From Erythrobasidium yunnanense (lineage: Eukaryota; Basidiomycota; Cystobasidiomycetes; Erythrobasidiales; Erythrobasidiaceae), in the NCBI GenBank assembly GCA_001600175.1, contig BCJC01000004.1, forward strand, positions 1,240,001 to 1,304,000: a stretch of 64,000 bases of DNA, in the 5' to 3' direction. Made by a program: the position numbers and the translations under genes. Positions 36,620-48,492 of the stretch are shown here, in pieces. The notes under the pieces were generated by a model, which was given only the letters and a program-made list of their open reading frames with translations, ran no database searches and was not told the DNA's origin. Each line of letters begins with the position of its first letter. Within the stretch, counting starts at the first letter, position 1.

Positions 36620-39564
36620 ATGCCCAAGCGCGAGGCAGACAAGTACTTGACAGACAGGTATGCCGAGGATACAGCAAGCTGGAAGCCTGGCGAAAGTAGA
36701 TCCTGAGATGCCAACCATAGAAACGCCCATGAAGACGAGGATGGCGAAGACGAGGAAGAGGTGAGGGCAGCAATGGACTTGCCAGGAAGAGAAACTACGC
36801 TTACTGGCTACATGATTGTAGGTCATAGGCGACGGGCCGTTCAAGGCAGCTTCAACGACTGAACTTGCACGAAGACCGTAAGCTTCTGCAAGATCAAGGC
36901 CACCTGCCAGCGTATTCTTTCTACGATGATGCTAACATTGCTATCTGTTCGCTTTGGCTAGGATCCGAGGTCTGCCTGGCCGGAAGTCTGCAGCTCCAGC
37001 TTCATCGCCTGCAGCTGCAGCTTCTCCAGGCTTCAGCTTTGGAAGCGCAACTGCATCAAGTACTGTACGTCTCATCTCTGTATACAAGCACTCCTTCTTC
37101 CTGGCTAATGCGAGTGACCCGGACAGCCCAAATCATCTTTCTCTGGCTTCGCATTTGGGTCGCAGCCTTCTGCTTCTAGCTCAACTAATGGCAATACTAC
37201 ACAAGCTACCCCTTCTTCATCATCTTCTTCAGCTTTCTCATCTTCCACTCCAGCATTCTCATTCGGCTCTTCAGGCCCATCAGCTTCATCTACGACTGCA
37301 ACCAAGGACGCCTCTTCCACGACTTCTTCTTCAAACAAGTCTACAGACCAAGATCCAGAAGTCGCATACTACGCCAACTTGAGAGGCTTGAATCTATCGG
37401 TCATACCGCCTCTGCAGCGGATATTGGATAAAGATCCATTTGTAGATCTTGCAGAAGCGCTTGAGCAGATCCTTGGGAAGTATAAACAAGAGAGGAAGAA
37501 GCTGGATGATGGGCGAGGTGGCAAGAGTGCTGAGAAGGCATCAACGCAGGTACAGCAGGGAGAGACATCCCAAAAGACGGCATCAGCGGGGAATAGAGAC
37601 GCGAGTCCAGCCAGTAATGGTTCATCAACAAAGCCTGAAGCTTCACACCCACCCGCAAAACAATCTTTCGCAGGCTTCGCATTCGGGAAAAGCCCAAGCG
37701 TGACGAGCGAGTCTTTGGGAAGCGACAAAGCAGCTGCTAGTGATAACTCGACTGCATCTTCGTCAAGCAATGGTACAACGGCTTCAAAACCATTTGCAGG
37801 CTTCGCATTCGGGGCTACTCCATCTGTCACTTCTGCGCCTGCTAGCACCCCTGCAGCTGCGCCAGCACCAGCAGCTTCCAAACCCTTTGCTGGCTTCGCG
37901 TTCGGTCAATCAGCGACCTCCACACCCTCAGCTTCGTCCTCGACGACGAGCGAGTCCAAGAAGCCAGCAGCGGAGGAACCCAAGAAGATTGCACCTCCCG
38001 CTCCGCCCGCAAGCTTTACTTTCGCAGGAAGCAGCTTCAAGCCCGATGCTTCCTCTTCCTCATCCACGTCTTCTTCACCCAGCAGCTCCGCAGCAAAAGG
38101 CGGCTTTGTGTTCGATTCTTCGAAAGCTGAAAAGAGTGGAGAAAAGAGTACTTTCTCGTTCCCTGTTTCTTCGCCGTCATCTTCTTCGGCTCCCAGCGAA
38201 GAGAAGAAATCAGCTTCTCCTGCACCCGAAGCACAAGCACCCTCTTCGTCTGCAATGTCGGCTTCGGGAAGCCAGCAAGAGAAACAGCAGATCAGCAAGC
38301 CGTTCTTGCAGCAACAGAGCAGGGCCCGTCAGCCCTCTCCTCTTCGACAAGTCGAGAATGTCGCATCGGAGGCTTCTCCTTCCTCTTCTTCAACTACCTC
38401 TGCTGTCGCTGATAAGCCAAAAGAAGCAGCTGCTGCGCCTCCCAAGCCATTCGCAGGCTTCTCATTCGGTGTCCCCGCTTCATCTACTTCAAATAGCGCC
38501 TCTGCCTTCGGAGCAGCCCCTTCTATGACCGCCACTCCAGCAGGAAGCGGCAGTCCTCCTCGGACAGTAGGCTTCGGAACAGCAACTACTCCCTCAGCCT
38601 CATCTGCTACCTCGAAACAACCCTCTTTCTCATTCGGGACAGCCACCACTTCTCCCAAACCATTCAATAGCAGCACAGGCTTTTCTTTTGGCTCTGCTTC
38701 TGCTTCTGCTTCTCCCTCGACGCCCGCACAGACAACAGCGAGTGCGCCATCTGTGCCCGCTTTTGGAGGCGGTGGATTCTCGTTTGGGAATGCACCTTCC
38801 GGAAGCTCAGGTACTACGCCTGCATTCAGCTTTGGCACTTCTTCTTCGTCTACATCGGCATTTGGCAAACCTGCAGGAGGAGAGGGAAGCGCTGCTCCTT
38901 CTGCGTTTACTTTTGGAAGCTCTAGTACTTCGACGGCGCCAGCTGCACCTTCTGCTTTCTCTGGTTTTTCATTCAAGCCTAGCGGTGCATCGACGTCCAC
39001 GCCTGCTTCTGCTTCCACGTCCGCAAACGGCACTCCTGCGCCTGAAGAGTCAAAGGCTGATAGCGCAAATGGCGGAGATGCGGAATCTACAGACGCCTCT
39101 GAAGCAGATAAGGTAGAAAACAGTTTATTGAATGGAGGAGCAGGCGAAGAAGACGAAGAGACACTCCATGAGTTTCGAGCAAAACTGTGGAAGCACGAGC
39201 AGAAGAGCGATGGGAGTGGGGGAAAAGATTTCATAGAACACGGGATAAGCATAGTGAAACTCAAGAAGAACAAAGAGAGTGGGAAAGTGAGGATGCTAGC
39301 GAGGAGTGATGCGAACGGGCGGGTACAGATTGTGAGTCGATCCAACTGCCGTTCTTCTGTTTGACGAGCGATTGCTGATACGAAAGCACGTTTTATCAGA
39401 ACTTTGGGCTATACAAAGACCTCAATGTCAATGTGACAAAGGCGTTTGCAGTATTTATGGGCTTTGATGGGACAGATGCGCAGATGCTTCGTCTGAAATT
39501 CCGGAATGCCGATGTTGCAGGGCAGTTTCGGGATGCTGTTGTGAGTTGTGTGAGTGATCTCTAA
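36620..39564 (+). CDS. NUP2: FG nucleoporin Nup2/Nup50 with Ran-binding domain
   Basis: The exons are 36620-36657, 36721-36760, 36822-36877, 36962-37064, 37127-39331 and 39400-39564, giving 868 residues. Residues 1-14 (MPKREADKYLTDRN) match the Nup50 N-terminal importin-alpha-binding motif. A long Ser/Ala-rich region carries many FxFG repeats (FSFG, FAFG, FTFG) from about residue 65 to 690. The C-terminal 120 residues form a RanBD1 domain (HEFRAKLWKHEQ...GRVQI, AVFMGFDG). Nup2 is a mobile nuclear-basket protein that helps recycle importin alpha. Alternating FAFG/FSFG blocks look like internal repeats. Several long antisense frames across this low-complexity part are shadows. Confidence 0.93.
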
Positions 39565-39972
39565 TCCAAATTCAAATGTATGTTATGCATATACCTGCAA
39601 TGCGACTCTTTCCAATCTAATATGATCTGATTGGGGTGGATGTTCCGTCCCCGTGGATTGCGCCAATGCGGACTGAGATTGCACCATGGAGTACCCATGA
39701 CTGCATGTCGATGTAGTGTCGATGGTCCCCCTCGCTTGGTACTCGAAACCTGCTTAGTCATCCTCTATGGCACAATACCGCACCTCGAAGGCGAGCTCGG
39801 CAGTGAGTGAAGGCGTGGACGCAGTATGGCATGAGGAGTAAGCAAGCAGCAGTCATCAATGAGTGGTCTATCTTACGACGACTGCATCTCTTCCTAATCC
39901 CAATTCCTTGCCTTTCTTCCTTACAACTCCATCTGGCTGTCTTCAAATTATTAGTCATAGAGTATAGACAAC
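39565..39972. other. Intergenic region upstream of the TauD-type dioxygenase
   Basis: I see no gene in either strand; short antisense frames lack homology and splice logic. It should contain the dioxygenase promoter. Confidence 0.45.
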
Positions 39973-41518
39973 ATGGTCTCTGCAAGCAGAACAGTCCTGG
40001 CGACAGCAGCAGCGCACAATGAGCAGTCATCCTCCAACAACAACAATGGCATCTTGAAGCTCCATGCTCAATCACCATCAGTTCCCAGCTCTTCCTCCTC
40101 GCGCCTGAGCGAGCCCATCAAGCTTACAGATGCCTTCAGACGCAGAGGGATCAACCACAAACCATGCACACCAGCTATTGGAGAGGAGTTTGCAAGGGAC
40201 AGCATAGACCTCGCCCACATCTTGCAGAACGATAAGGATCCAGAGCAGGATACCCTGCTGAGAGAACTGGCGACATTAGGTGAGCACTCCATCTCGACAT
40301 CTTCCACATTCTCCATTCTCTCCCTCGTCTTCCTGCTCTTCCTGCTGTTCTAGCAAATTCCATTTCACGCGCCAGTCCGTTACAACGGTCTAGGCACACA
40401 GACCGGGACAATGCCGGCCGATCATCCGGAGACAATCCGCAAGAGCAGGCACAGGAACTCCGCTCTACAATCGCACATCCAGCCCAGGCAGAGAGCCTAT
40501 AACTGATGTTCGCTCGCTCGCTTGTTCGCAGTCTCCCACCGCGGCGTCGTCTTCATCCGCAATCAATCCAACCTGACCCCTGCCCTACTCAACAAACTTG
40601 CATTCAAGCTCGGACAGCTTACAGGCCGACCACAAGCCAGCAAGCTTCACATCCATCCTCTGTCCAAAGATTTCTCAGAATTGGGAGAATATACAGGTGG
40701 AGAGAAGATTGATTCCAAGCCTGGTGAAGATGGAAGACAGATCAGCTTCCCGGATGAGAAGTCTGAATTGGCAACGGCGGGTTGGCATACCGATATCTCA
40801 TTCGAGCCTGTGCCGAGCGACTGTAAGCGAATCCCTCCTTTTCTCCACTATCACCAGAGCTGAAATGGGATATGATTTGCAGACGCCATGCTCCAGCTCC
40901 GCACTATTCCAGAATGCGGAGGCGACACAATGTGGTCATCCATGTATTCCGCCTACGACGCCCTCTCCAAGCCTATGCAAATCTTCCTCGAGGGCTTGAC
41001 AGCGACACACGACGCCGAGATGTTCCGAGACCAAGCTTCACGCTACAACTTCAACCTATTCGCTGGTCCTCGGGGGCATCCTGAAAATGTAGGAACGGGG
41101 TTAAGGACTGTGCATCCTATTATCCGCACGAATCCAGTGACGGGGTGGAAGGGACTATATGTCAATAAGACATTCACGAAGCGCATCAATGAATTGAGCA
41201 AGGATGAGAGCGAGACTCTCCTCCAGCACTTGTTCAGACACATCGCGGATAATTTCAACTATCAAGTCAGATACACGTGGGAGGAGGACGATGTAGCGTG
41301 AGTCTTCGCACCACTTACTTCTCACTATCCCGAATGCTGATGATGTGTATAATGATAGTATTTGGGACAACCGCTCAACAAACCATTCTGCGATCTTCGA
41401 CTTCGGAGACGCAAGAAGGACAGGCGATCGAGCTTGCTCACTAGGCGAAAGACCTTACTTTGACCCCAACTCAAAGAGCAGGAAACAAGACCTTGCGAGC
41501 CAGGGGCGCCTCTACTAG
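39973..41518 (+). CDS. TauD-type 2-oxoglutarate/Fe(II) dioxygenase (Jlp1-like)
   Basis: The exons are 39973-40279, 40532-40822, 40883-41297 and 41359-41518, giving 390 residues. The iron site is visible: WHTDISF (first His and Asp) and the distal His in NHSAIFDF. RGVVFIRNQ, FAGPRGHPENVG, VHPIIRTNPVTGWKGLYVN and the terminal ARRTGDRACSLGERPY fit the sulfonate/alpha-ketoglutarate dioxygenase family. Such enzymes release sulfite from taurine-like sulfonates as a sulfur source, although some relatives use other substrates. The first intron (252 nt) is the longest in the window. The Ser-rich first 45 residues are variable. Confidence 0.9.
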
Positions 41519-41976
41519 ACCCTAACCCTACCATTCCTCTCCTCCTTCCCTCTGCTCCAATCGAGTGAAAACAGCTAGAGGTACATAGCTCTCATAGAAC
41601 CTTCGCATATCTATACCATCATTTCCATACCATACGGATCTTGCAGTCACACGTGTACCATTTGGAGCTCTTCTTTCCCCTTTTCTTTCTCGCACTTTTA
41701 CCTCCTATATATGCCTGCTGCTTTCTGTATGCATTAGCACAATGTAAATATCAGCTCTTCATGCAATGTCTTCTTTCAAGCTTCTAGTAGGCATTTCGAG
41801 ACTCCGTAGTTTGGTCAGCCTGCGTCCGTAATTCTTGTCTGACGTCCGACTGCTGTCCTTTTGCTTCACGCCATCTCACCGTGCAAGTAGTAATCAGCAT
41901 CATACTTCACCCTCTCCTACCTTTCAGCTAACCATCACGGGACTCGCTGTTTATTACGCGTCATCAGCTCGACGCG
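41519..41976. other. Intergenic region
   Basis: This stretch is T/C-rich with no gene. CCCTAACCCTA at about 41520-41530 is too short to be a telomere remnant. Confidence 0.45.
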
Positions 41977-42360
41977 ATGCCCAACAATTTTTGGATGCAA
42001 GACCTAGATGAGGAAACACGCACGTCGTTAGCACAGCAGACAGAGAGGGCAAGGCGCATTGAGGAAGGGATCAAGTACAGCAAAGATAGCCCTGCTCAAC
42101 TGGTCGACGAGGCCTTGGCGATTTCAATGGATGAAAAGGAGCCTATGACCTTTCGATTACATGCTACTTTGATGACTGCTATGGGAGCCGCAAGGATGGA
42201 TCATTGGGAACTCGTCGAATGGTGCAGAGAACAGCTTGCGGATGGTATCCAGCCAGACGAGAACGGCGAGGCCATCCTTGGCGATACTTACCGCCTGAAG
42301 CTACTTGCCAAAGTGGATAAGCTACTACATGCTTACAAAGATACGCTCAGATTAGACTGA
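41977..42360 (+). CDS. Small hypothetical protein, 127 residues
   Basis: This single-exon frame encodes a soluble, mostly helical, acidic protein without signal peptide or membrane helix (MPNNFWMQDLDEETRTSLAQ, then AQLVDEALAISMDEKEPMTF, ending HAYKDTLRLD). Codon use resembles the neighbours and the frame fills its gap well. I do not recognise the family. A stress or chaperone-like helper cannot be claimed. Confidence 0.55.
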   Translation: MPNNFWMQDLDEETRTSLAQQTERARRIEEGIKYSKDSPAQLVDEALAISMDEKEPMTFRLHATLMTAMGAARMDHWELVEWCREQLADGIQPDENGEAILGDTYRLKLLAKVDKLLHAYKDTLRLD

Positions 42361-42483
42361 CAAGGCTGCCAAAGCCCAAGATTGACTTGACCTTCCCTGT
42401 CTAGTCGCATTGGAAACTATGGCATCCCAGACAGACAAGCAGGCTTCGGGTAGTCCTCCTGCCAAGAGACACAGTATGCCGGT

Positions 42484-42773
42484 CTAAGCGTTGTCGCGAC
42501 CTGAAGGCTGACCATCCGTATGTCGAATTGTCTCGTCCAGAATCGCCAGATATTTTGTCCACTCCTCCTCATTCCCAGAGCTAGTTCGTTTCTATGCAGT
42601 CATGAAGCTTTCAATATCAGCTATAAGCCGTCTTTCAATACCTTTCGGGTCGTAGTCTTCGCATGTCGGTGATCTGTAGTCTGTTGTTCGTACTTCTGTT
42701 CGCTTCAGCAAAGACGCCAGCGCTGTAACTTCATGCGAGTCGTACTTGAAGCTTTCGTAATCGTGATGTACTC
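42484..42773 (-). other. Coding-like frame interrupted by one TAG, possible missed or decayed small gene
   Basis: A minus-strand frame of 96 codons reads like protein (SHEVTALASLLKRTEVRT; DYDPKGIERRLIADIESF; then SSGNEEEWTKYLAILDET) and ends at 42484. It is broken once by TAG at 42592-42594, so each piece is below 60 residues. Upstream, an acceptor-like CTAAG lies at 42774-42778, but I could not find a start codon or donor that joins in phase. It may be a terminal exon of an intron-rich gene, a pseudogene, or chance. The rest of the 42361-43074 gap holds nothing else I can support. Confidence 0.3.
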
Positions 42774-43074
42774 CTTAGCTGAGCGTACTGTCCTGTGGTT
42801 GAGTTCGAGCCTGACATCGACAAGGACTCTTGATCCTCGTGAGATCCGTCAGCGAAGCAGAGTGTACGGAGTGGACTATGGCCAGAAATGGTGAATGCAA
42901 AGTCGTGTTGAATCGATCGGTCCTTGTAGCTGCCGGCGCTGGTCTATCCACCAATTACGAGTTGCATTCGGACTATGAAAGGTCTAGGCATCGAGCTGCT
43001 TCCTCCACGGTGAATCTAACATGTACACATTCGCATCAAAGTCTGCTCTTCAAGCCTTGCCGTACTCCTGCCGC

Positions 43075-43778
43075 TTAATGGTGGTTCTGCAGGCGGGAAG
43101 TCAGCCTGAAGCCCAGACTCAGAAAGGTAGCGATACGTGCGTTTTTATGATATTTTAAGTGATTGTTATAGTCGATGGTGTATCCAATAAGGAAGATACC
43201 TGCATTGCGAAGTATTTGGCGAGTCCGTAAGCCCTAGATCTCGAAGCAGGCAGCCTTACGGCTGCCAGCGTCCATAAAGTATCACTGACCGAAGATAGCA
43301 TGAATGATGGGTGCTCCAGACTCTTTTCCAGGTGCAAAGTATGCAGCCTTGTATCGTGCGAATGGGTTGAGGCCTTTGCTTGCGCGGGGAGCTGGTCCTT
43401 TAGGGAGCTGGAGTCGGCGGTGAACACAGTTGATAGAGAGATGTCGTATAGTAGTATTGATTATGATATTGAGCGTCCAGAGAGTGTCGTTCGAAGCGTA
43501 GCGTAGTGAAAGCAGACAAAGCCCAATCAGCACCCTAGGTCCGCAATCCGTCGCTGTAGAGAGGTCGCCCAACCTTGCTGTAGAATTCGAGTACGCTCTC
43601 CATTCTTTTAGCAGAAGGAGCGCCGCTGATGGCTCCTACTGAAGCGATCTTTGGGGGGATGAGGGTCTTCAAGCTGAGGGCAGATCCGGGAGAGAAAGCA
43701 CGCAGGGAAACAAGGGCGTCAGAATCCGAGCTGTTTCGTCGTTGTTGCTGTCTAGTTGTATGCGTACGATGAGGCCAT
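43075..43778 (-). CDS. ATP17: Mitochondrial ATP synthase subunit f (Atp17)
   Basis: The exons on the minus strand are 43778-43768 (11 nt), 43673-43574, 43407-43290 and 43199-43075, giving 117 residues. Spliced, the start reads MASSLKTLIPPKIASVGAIS, matching subunit f. LEFYSKLPKGPAPRASKG, NPFARYKAAYF and a membrane helix with FGIFLIGYTIDYNNHLKYHK follow. Subunit f is part of the membrane Fo stator of complex V. The long unspliced frame upstream (to 43909) is noise. The tail after YHKN is longer than usual; a 51-nt intron-like segment there can be read through in frame. Introns of 94, 166 and 90 nt are long for this window. Confidence 0.88.
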
Positions 43779-43925
43779 GCTTGCTGTGTTGATTCTTGCT
43801 CGAAAGGTCGACGTCCAGGAATGGGCAGAAAAGCAAGAGCTCCCTTTGGCAGACGACAACGAAACAAGGAAACCTTGGACAGCGAAGAAACAGCGAGATT
43901 AGCATACAACGTATAAAGAGTAGCT

Positions 43926-44909
43926 ATGGCGGATCCACGGGCAAAGGTGCGAACGAGGAAGCGACGTCTCTACCGATGGATTGGCTGACTGAAGTCGCAG
44001 CGCATTGCCCGCGAGATCCAAGACGTCCAGAAGGACAAAGCATCCAAAATCATAGTGGAACCAGTCGTCCCAGACAACCTAATGCATCTCAAAGGAACAT
44101 TCATCGGACCTGAGGGCACTCCCTACCAAGGAGGCGTCTTTCAAGTAGACATTGTCATCCCACAAGGATACCCGTTCACAGCGTTGAAGATGAAGGTTGG
44201 TCGCAATCGCGGAGTTGGCCTGATTAAAGCATTCTGATGATGATTGCGGCTTACGGTATCTAGTTCATCACCAAAGTGAGCCGAGATCCAGATATGCATT
44301 CTGGTACCATTCACTGATGTCTATATGAAGGTATACCACCCTAATATCTCATCCGCCAGCGGAGCCATCTGTCTCGACATTCTCAAGGGTATGCTCATTC
44401 TCCCTCATTATAGCACAAAGCTCACCGCGTCCGTACTTCCAGACGCATGGACGCCCGTTCTCACACTCCGCTCCACCCTCGTCTCCCTCCAATCCCTCTT
44501 ATGCTCGCCCGAACCCAAAGATCCTCAAGACGCCGAAGTAGCGAAACACTACCTTTCAGATCGCGCGGGATTTGAGAGTACAGCGAAGTACTGGACGGAA
44601 GTATATGCGAAGCCGGAGGGCGAGGCAGAGGGTACGTCTACATCGTCTAGGACGGCAGCAGCGGCGAATAGTGGATCAGGCGCAGTCGATGAAGCGAAAG
44701 TACATGGTCTGGATACTGCGCAAGTAGACAAGTGAGTATTCGACATATCTAAGATATGGTGTGACTTACTGAAACTGTGTGACAGCTTCGTGAATATGGG
44801 CTTCGCGAAAGCGGATGTGATACATGCAATGCGCAAGCTGAATTACCGCGGTGCGAACATTGCAAAAGTCGGTGAAGACGCAGTTGTGCAAGCATTACTG
44901 GGCGGTTGA
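43926..44909 (+). CDS. UBC1: Ubiquitin-conjugating enzyme E2 with C-terminal UBA domain (Ubc1)
   Basis: The exons are 43926-43946, 44001-44195, 44264-44275 (12 nt), 44331-44388, 44443-44731 and 44786-44909, giving 232 residues. The UBC fold has [27 protein letters not shown], the HPN motif (79-81) and the active-site Cys90 in GAICLDIL. A Ser/Ala-rich linker leads to a UBA domain ([22 protein letters not shown]). This layout is specific to Ubc1/UBE2K, which extends Lys48 chains, for example with the APC/C. The 12-nt exon encodes FITK, needed to join LKMK to VYHPN. The gene starts 147 bp from the divergent ATP17 start. Confidence 0.95.
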
Positions 44910-45277
44910 GCGCGAATTGGATGAATTAGGCGCGGTGTAGGTGATTTGTAGCATGCTGTACTCGTACTCTTTCTTTTGTGTACAGTCGATCGTTCTGCTA
45001 GCATTCATCATTCGCAATCAGTGCAACAAGTAATGCCAAAGAGATCATATCCATCCCAGATAGTGGCTTTTCGTGTCAGGTTCACTGCATCCTTCCCCTC
45101 TCAGGCGGCGAGAAAAGAGCTGCAAACGTATTCCAAGTAGTGTTCTAGCGTCTCGCATATATTTCCAGTGAAGCAGTGAATATAACTCGAGCCACTGTCG
45201 CTTTCATTTCATATATCGACAACAACAACACTGGAGGAGATGCTTGATAGGCTACAATCGTAATTTCGTGAAGACTA
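44910..45277. other. Convergent intergenic region between UBC1 and EXO84
   Basis: These 368 bp carry the two 3' ends. I see no further gene or clear terminator structure. Confidence 0.5.
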
Positions 45278-47941
45278 CTATACTTGCGACCGTTTTGGCG
45301 TAGTAGGACGATGTGGTGTCCCCGTCCTACTCGGAGTCGTCGGTCGATTGGGCGTCGTAGGTCTACTACTTGAATGCCCAATCTGTAATGCAGATGATTT
45401 GAGCTCGCCTGACTTCTTCTTGTTCAGCACTAAGGGTTGAGTACTGTATGTATCGGAGTTGTCACCGCCTCGAGCAGGTAAAGGCGGAGGCGCATACTGA
45501 AGAGAAGTGGAGAGAAGGAAGGCGAAGTCGAGACCGACGTCTTTGAGCTGAAGACGAGAACTTCAGCAATATGCGTGCACTCGGTGAGCGACTAAGGCTT
45601 ACCATGGCAGCTTGTGCAGTTGCTGTTTCCACGCATCTTTGCTTTGTATTGGCATCGAAGGCCATACTGCCGTACACTTGTCGCTTGAAGATAGAAGAAA
45701 ACTCTTCTACCTGAGCACTTGCCCACCGCACGAAAGCTGCAAAGCGAATTAGCTAGGTCTCGGCCTTTAGCTTGTAAGACGGACCTGAAGCTGTCTGATG
45801 GTCTTTATACGCCGCCATGTACCATTCGCACGTATTTCGAATTAGCGTGAAGCATACGAACGACAGTTCCGCAATTTCATTGACGAGTGTCTGTGCATCC
45901 GCATGATTGCTACCGTTTCCCTGGCTTGCAAAATTGATTTCTCCCGTCCGCGATTTGAGGAGCTCTCCTCTGCCAGCCAAGAATGTTTCTCGAGCTCTCT
46001 CACCCTGTCCCAAGCGTAATAACCAGCCTGACATTTTCACCACTCCAGATTTCCGGATGGTCGTATCTGATAGATTCGCCAGCAGGACTGAACATAGTTC
46101 AGATGTACGACCATCAATCTTGCTCCGTAGGAGCCCTTCCGCAAGTGGATCCGCTTCGATTTTCGGAAGGACTGCTTTGGCCGTTTCCAGAACGGTGACG
46201 GCTTGTTCGTACTCCCGAAGAGCAACGTGCACAGCTAGTTGGTCGGAAATATCGTCTATCCAGGAGAGGTCCTTGCCAGTGGTATCTTTTGAGGTGATGA
46301 AATTGAAGTGAGCAGACGGGTTGAAGCCTGCCAAAGGATGTTTGGCTTGACCGGAACTTGCGCCTCTCGAGCTGCCGAGAGATCCCGTCTAAAGAGCGGC
46401 TTCAGCATGTCTCGTATCGATACATGAAAGCCTGCCTACATCTCGCCTTGCTTCGGCCTCCCAGACACTCTCTTTCCGCTTTCTGTTCATAGTCTCTTCT
46501 AGGATCTTCTTGAACTGCCCAAGCAACGCTCTCTTCTCTTCCACTTTCTCCGTCCTGAAGATATAGACCTCTCTTTCCCGCTTTATTCGTATTGCATTCG
46601 TCAAAGAATCTCCTTGATCCCTCAGGTCCGTGACGGCGATCTCGTTTAGATGAAAGCATTTGTCCGCTACTATCCTGATAGACCTGCCCATCTGCCGCCG
46701 TTTCTCGATGCCTATCAGCATGGCGTCATTCAGGAGGAAGAGGTGGACAGCTTGTCTAGGTCGATAGGTCGCATTGTTCAGCTCGACCCAGTTCGAGTGC
46801 TTGCTGAGCACATGGCGGCCAGGAGTTGCAGGTAAGAATCGTTGTGACCCTTCGACACTCTCCCATAAGGCCTCAAGCTGCGTCTTGTACAGTGCTTGAA
46901 GGTCTGCCAGCGAGTTTCGTCGGTTTCGGCCAGAGTTGGCATTCGGGTCGAAGCTCTGTTCGATCTCGAGACCCTCAGGTACTGTCTTCCATTCCTCTAA
47001 TACTGCCTTGAGCTCCAGCATTTCATTCTCCAGCGCTGCAATGTCTTTCGAGACCTTGATGAATTCAGTGTAGTTCCTGATGTCGGATCGGCATCAGCGT
47101 CATGTAATAGAGATACAAGCGATCAACACACTGTATGACGTTGGTTTGAAGGTTCTCTTGCGTCGAGTTTAGCATATGCGTCAGAGCAGCTTTGAGCTTG
47201 CGTAGATCATCCAGCTGTACGTTCGCGTTCGCAGCCGCAGCAGGCGACAATTGTGCTTTAACGACTGCATGAAGCACAGAACCTCAATACTGCTCCGGAT
47301 AGAAGCTCGAGCTTTATTCCAAGTCGCGACCTACATGCATCTGCAACGAATTCTTCCTTGAGCAACTCGGTGAGTGCCTGTCCTGCAGGTCCTCTTGGAG
47401 CATTTGCGACTAGCTCTTCGCCAGCCGTCATAGTCTCTTGCGCTGCACCTCTCCGTGCCCCGCCAGGGTGAATGATAGGCTGTCCGGGCACGCCGCCAGT
47501 CCTGCCAATGGCTTCATTGTATCCTCTAGGTGCACCTTGTCCACTTGCTATAGGTGCATATCCCTCTGGCAAGCTTGGGACAGCTTGCTGCCTGACGCCG
47601 GCTCTGATATCTGCAGCTGTGGTCCGGCCAAACGAGACAGACTGACGCTTGTTGAGGAGGTATGCTCCTACTTTGGAGTCTCCTCCCATTCCTGCGATGG
47701 GAGCTGCATTGCTTCCGCCGCGAGATCTGGCTCTTCCATCCACAGAGGTTTCGGACGACTTTGCATTGCGCATGGGAGGTCTTGATGGTGGTCCGGATGG
47801 GCCATTCTCAAAGTAAGGACTGAGATGATTCTGAGGCAGCGCTGGTACTTCTGGGATGGCTTGACCAGCATCATCGGTCTCTGCATACACAGTGGATGGC
47901 CGCCGCGTTCGCAGTGACGCGCTGGGCCGTCGCTGGTCCAT
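45278..47941 (-). CDS. EXO84: Exocyst complex component Exo84
   Basis: The exons on the minus strand are 47941-47335, 47264-47132, 47076-46440, 46388-45785, 45736-45603 and 45547-45278, giving 794 residues. After a disordered start come the coiled-coil CorEx part (DDLRKLKAALTHMLNSTQEN, NYTEFIKVSKDIAALENEML), a PH domain (SNWVELNNATYRPRQAVHLF to FRTEKVEEKRALLGQFKKIL) and the helical C-terminal domain (WIDDISDQLAVHVALREYEQ). Exo84 tethers secretory vesicles at growth sites. The last 40 residues hold repeated Thr-Pro units (PTTPNRPTTPSRTGTPHRP), candidate proline-directed kinase sites. The start at 47941 is the first Met of the open frame. Confidence 0.93.
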
Positions 47942-48492
47942 CGTAGCTCCTGCAGAAGCTGTCTAGCGAAAAGCCCTGTTGTCGAATTCGTTCAGTAAAA
48001 AGTCGCGATGAGGAAAGACAACCGGCTCGAGAAAGATATGTCGGCAACGGCATCACGCCCCTCGAGCAAACAAGCTGCTTGCGAGTCAGGATGACTGGTC
48101 ATTGTCTGTATTATTGCTTTGCAATCGTTACAGCGGGCGGAGGATACCAACAACACGTGATAGGAAGATCTTGGCTAATGTAACAACAACGTACTGGGTA
48201 CGCTACATTACTATAGGAATGTCGTGGGTGTTTCTGGATCAAAAGCGTGAAGGTGATCGGAATAATCGGGTTGGTTTGCTGTATAGGTGTGGGCCGCGCC
48301 GTGCTCCGTCTGAAGTTCTGTGTACTGGTATAGCGGCTATATGATTTGATGTGCTCGACACTTGGTCAGCGTCTCGATGTATGGGTTTGGAAGTGTTAGG
48401 ATTTTTGGATGGACGGCTTCAACCTTGGAATAACCAGGTCGTGATATAGATTGTCGAGCCTGTGATAATGCTCAGCACTGGTTATGGGTTGT
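47942..48492. promoter_or_regulatory. EXO84 promoter region and chitin synthase 3' end
   Basis: These 551 bp hold no gene that I can support; a plus-strand 80-codon frame (48102-48344) looks random. Confidence 0.4.

Noticed and set aside
38329-39345. 338-codon antisense frame across NUP2
   Set aside because: It mirrors the Ser/Ala-rich FG repeats of the real gene; antisense to such low-complexity coding DNA is commonly open.
41519-41531. CCCTAACCCTA telomere-like string
   Set aside because: Fewer than two repeat units, in an ordinary 3' region; chance is sufficient.
42776-42812. TAGCTGAGC and GTTCGAGCC resembling tRNA A and B boxes
   Set aside because: Spacing of about 25 nt is too short and no acceptor stem can be folded.
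43779-43909. N-terminal extension of ATP17 to 43909
   Set aside because: A start at 43778 with an 11-nt exon gives the exact subunit f N-terminus; the extension is unlike any subunit f.
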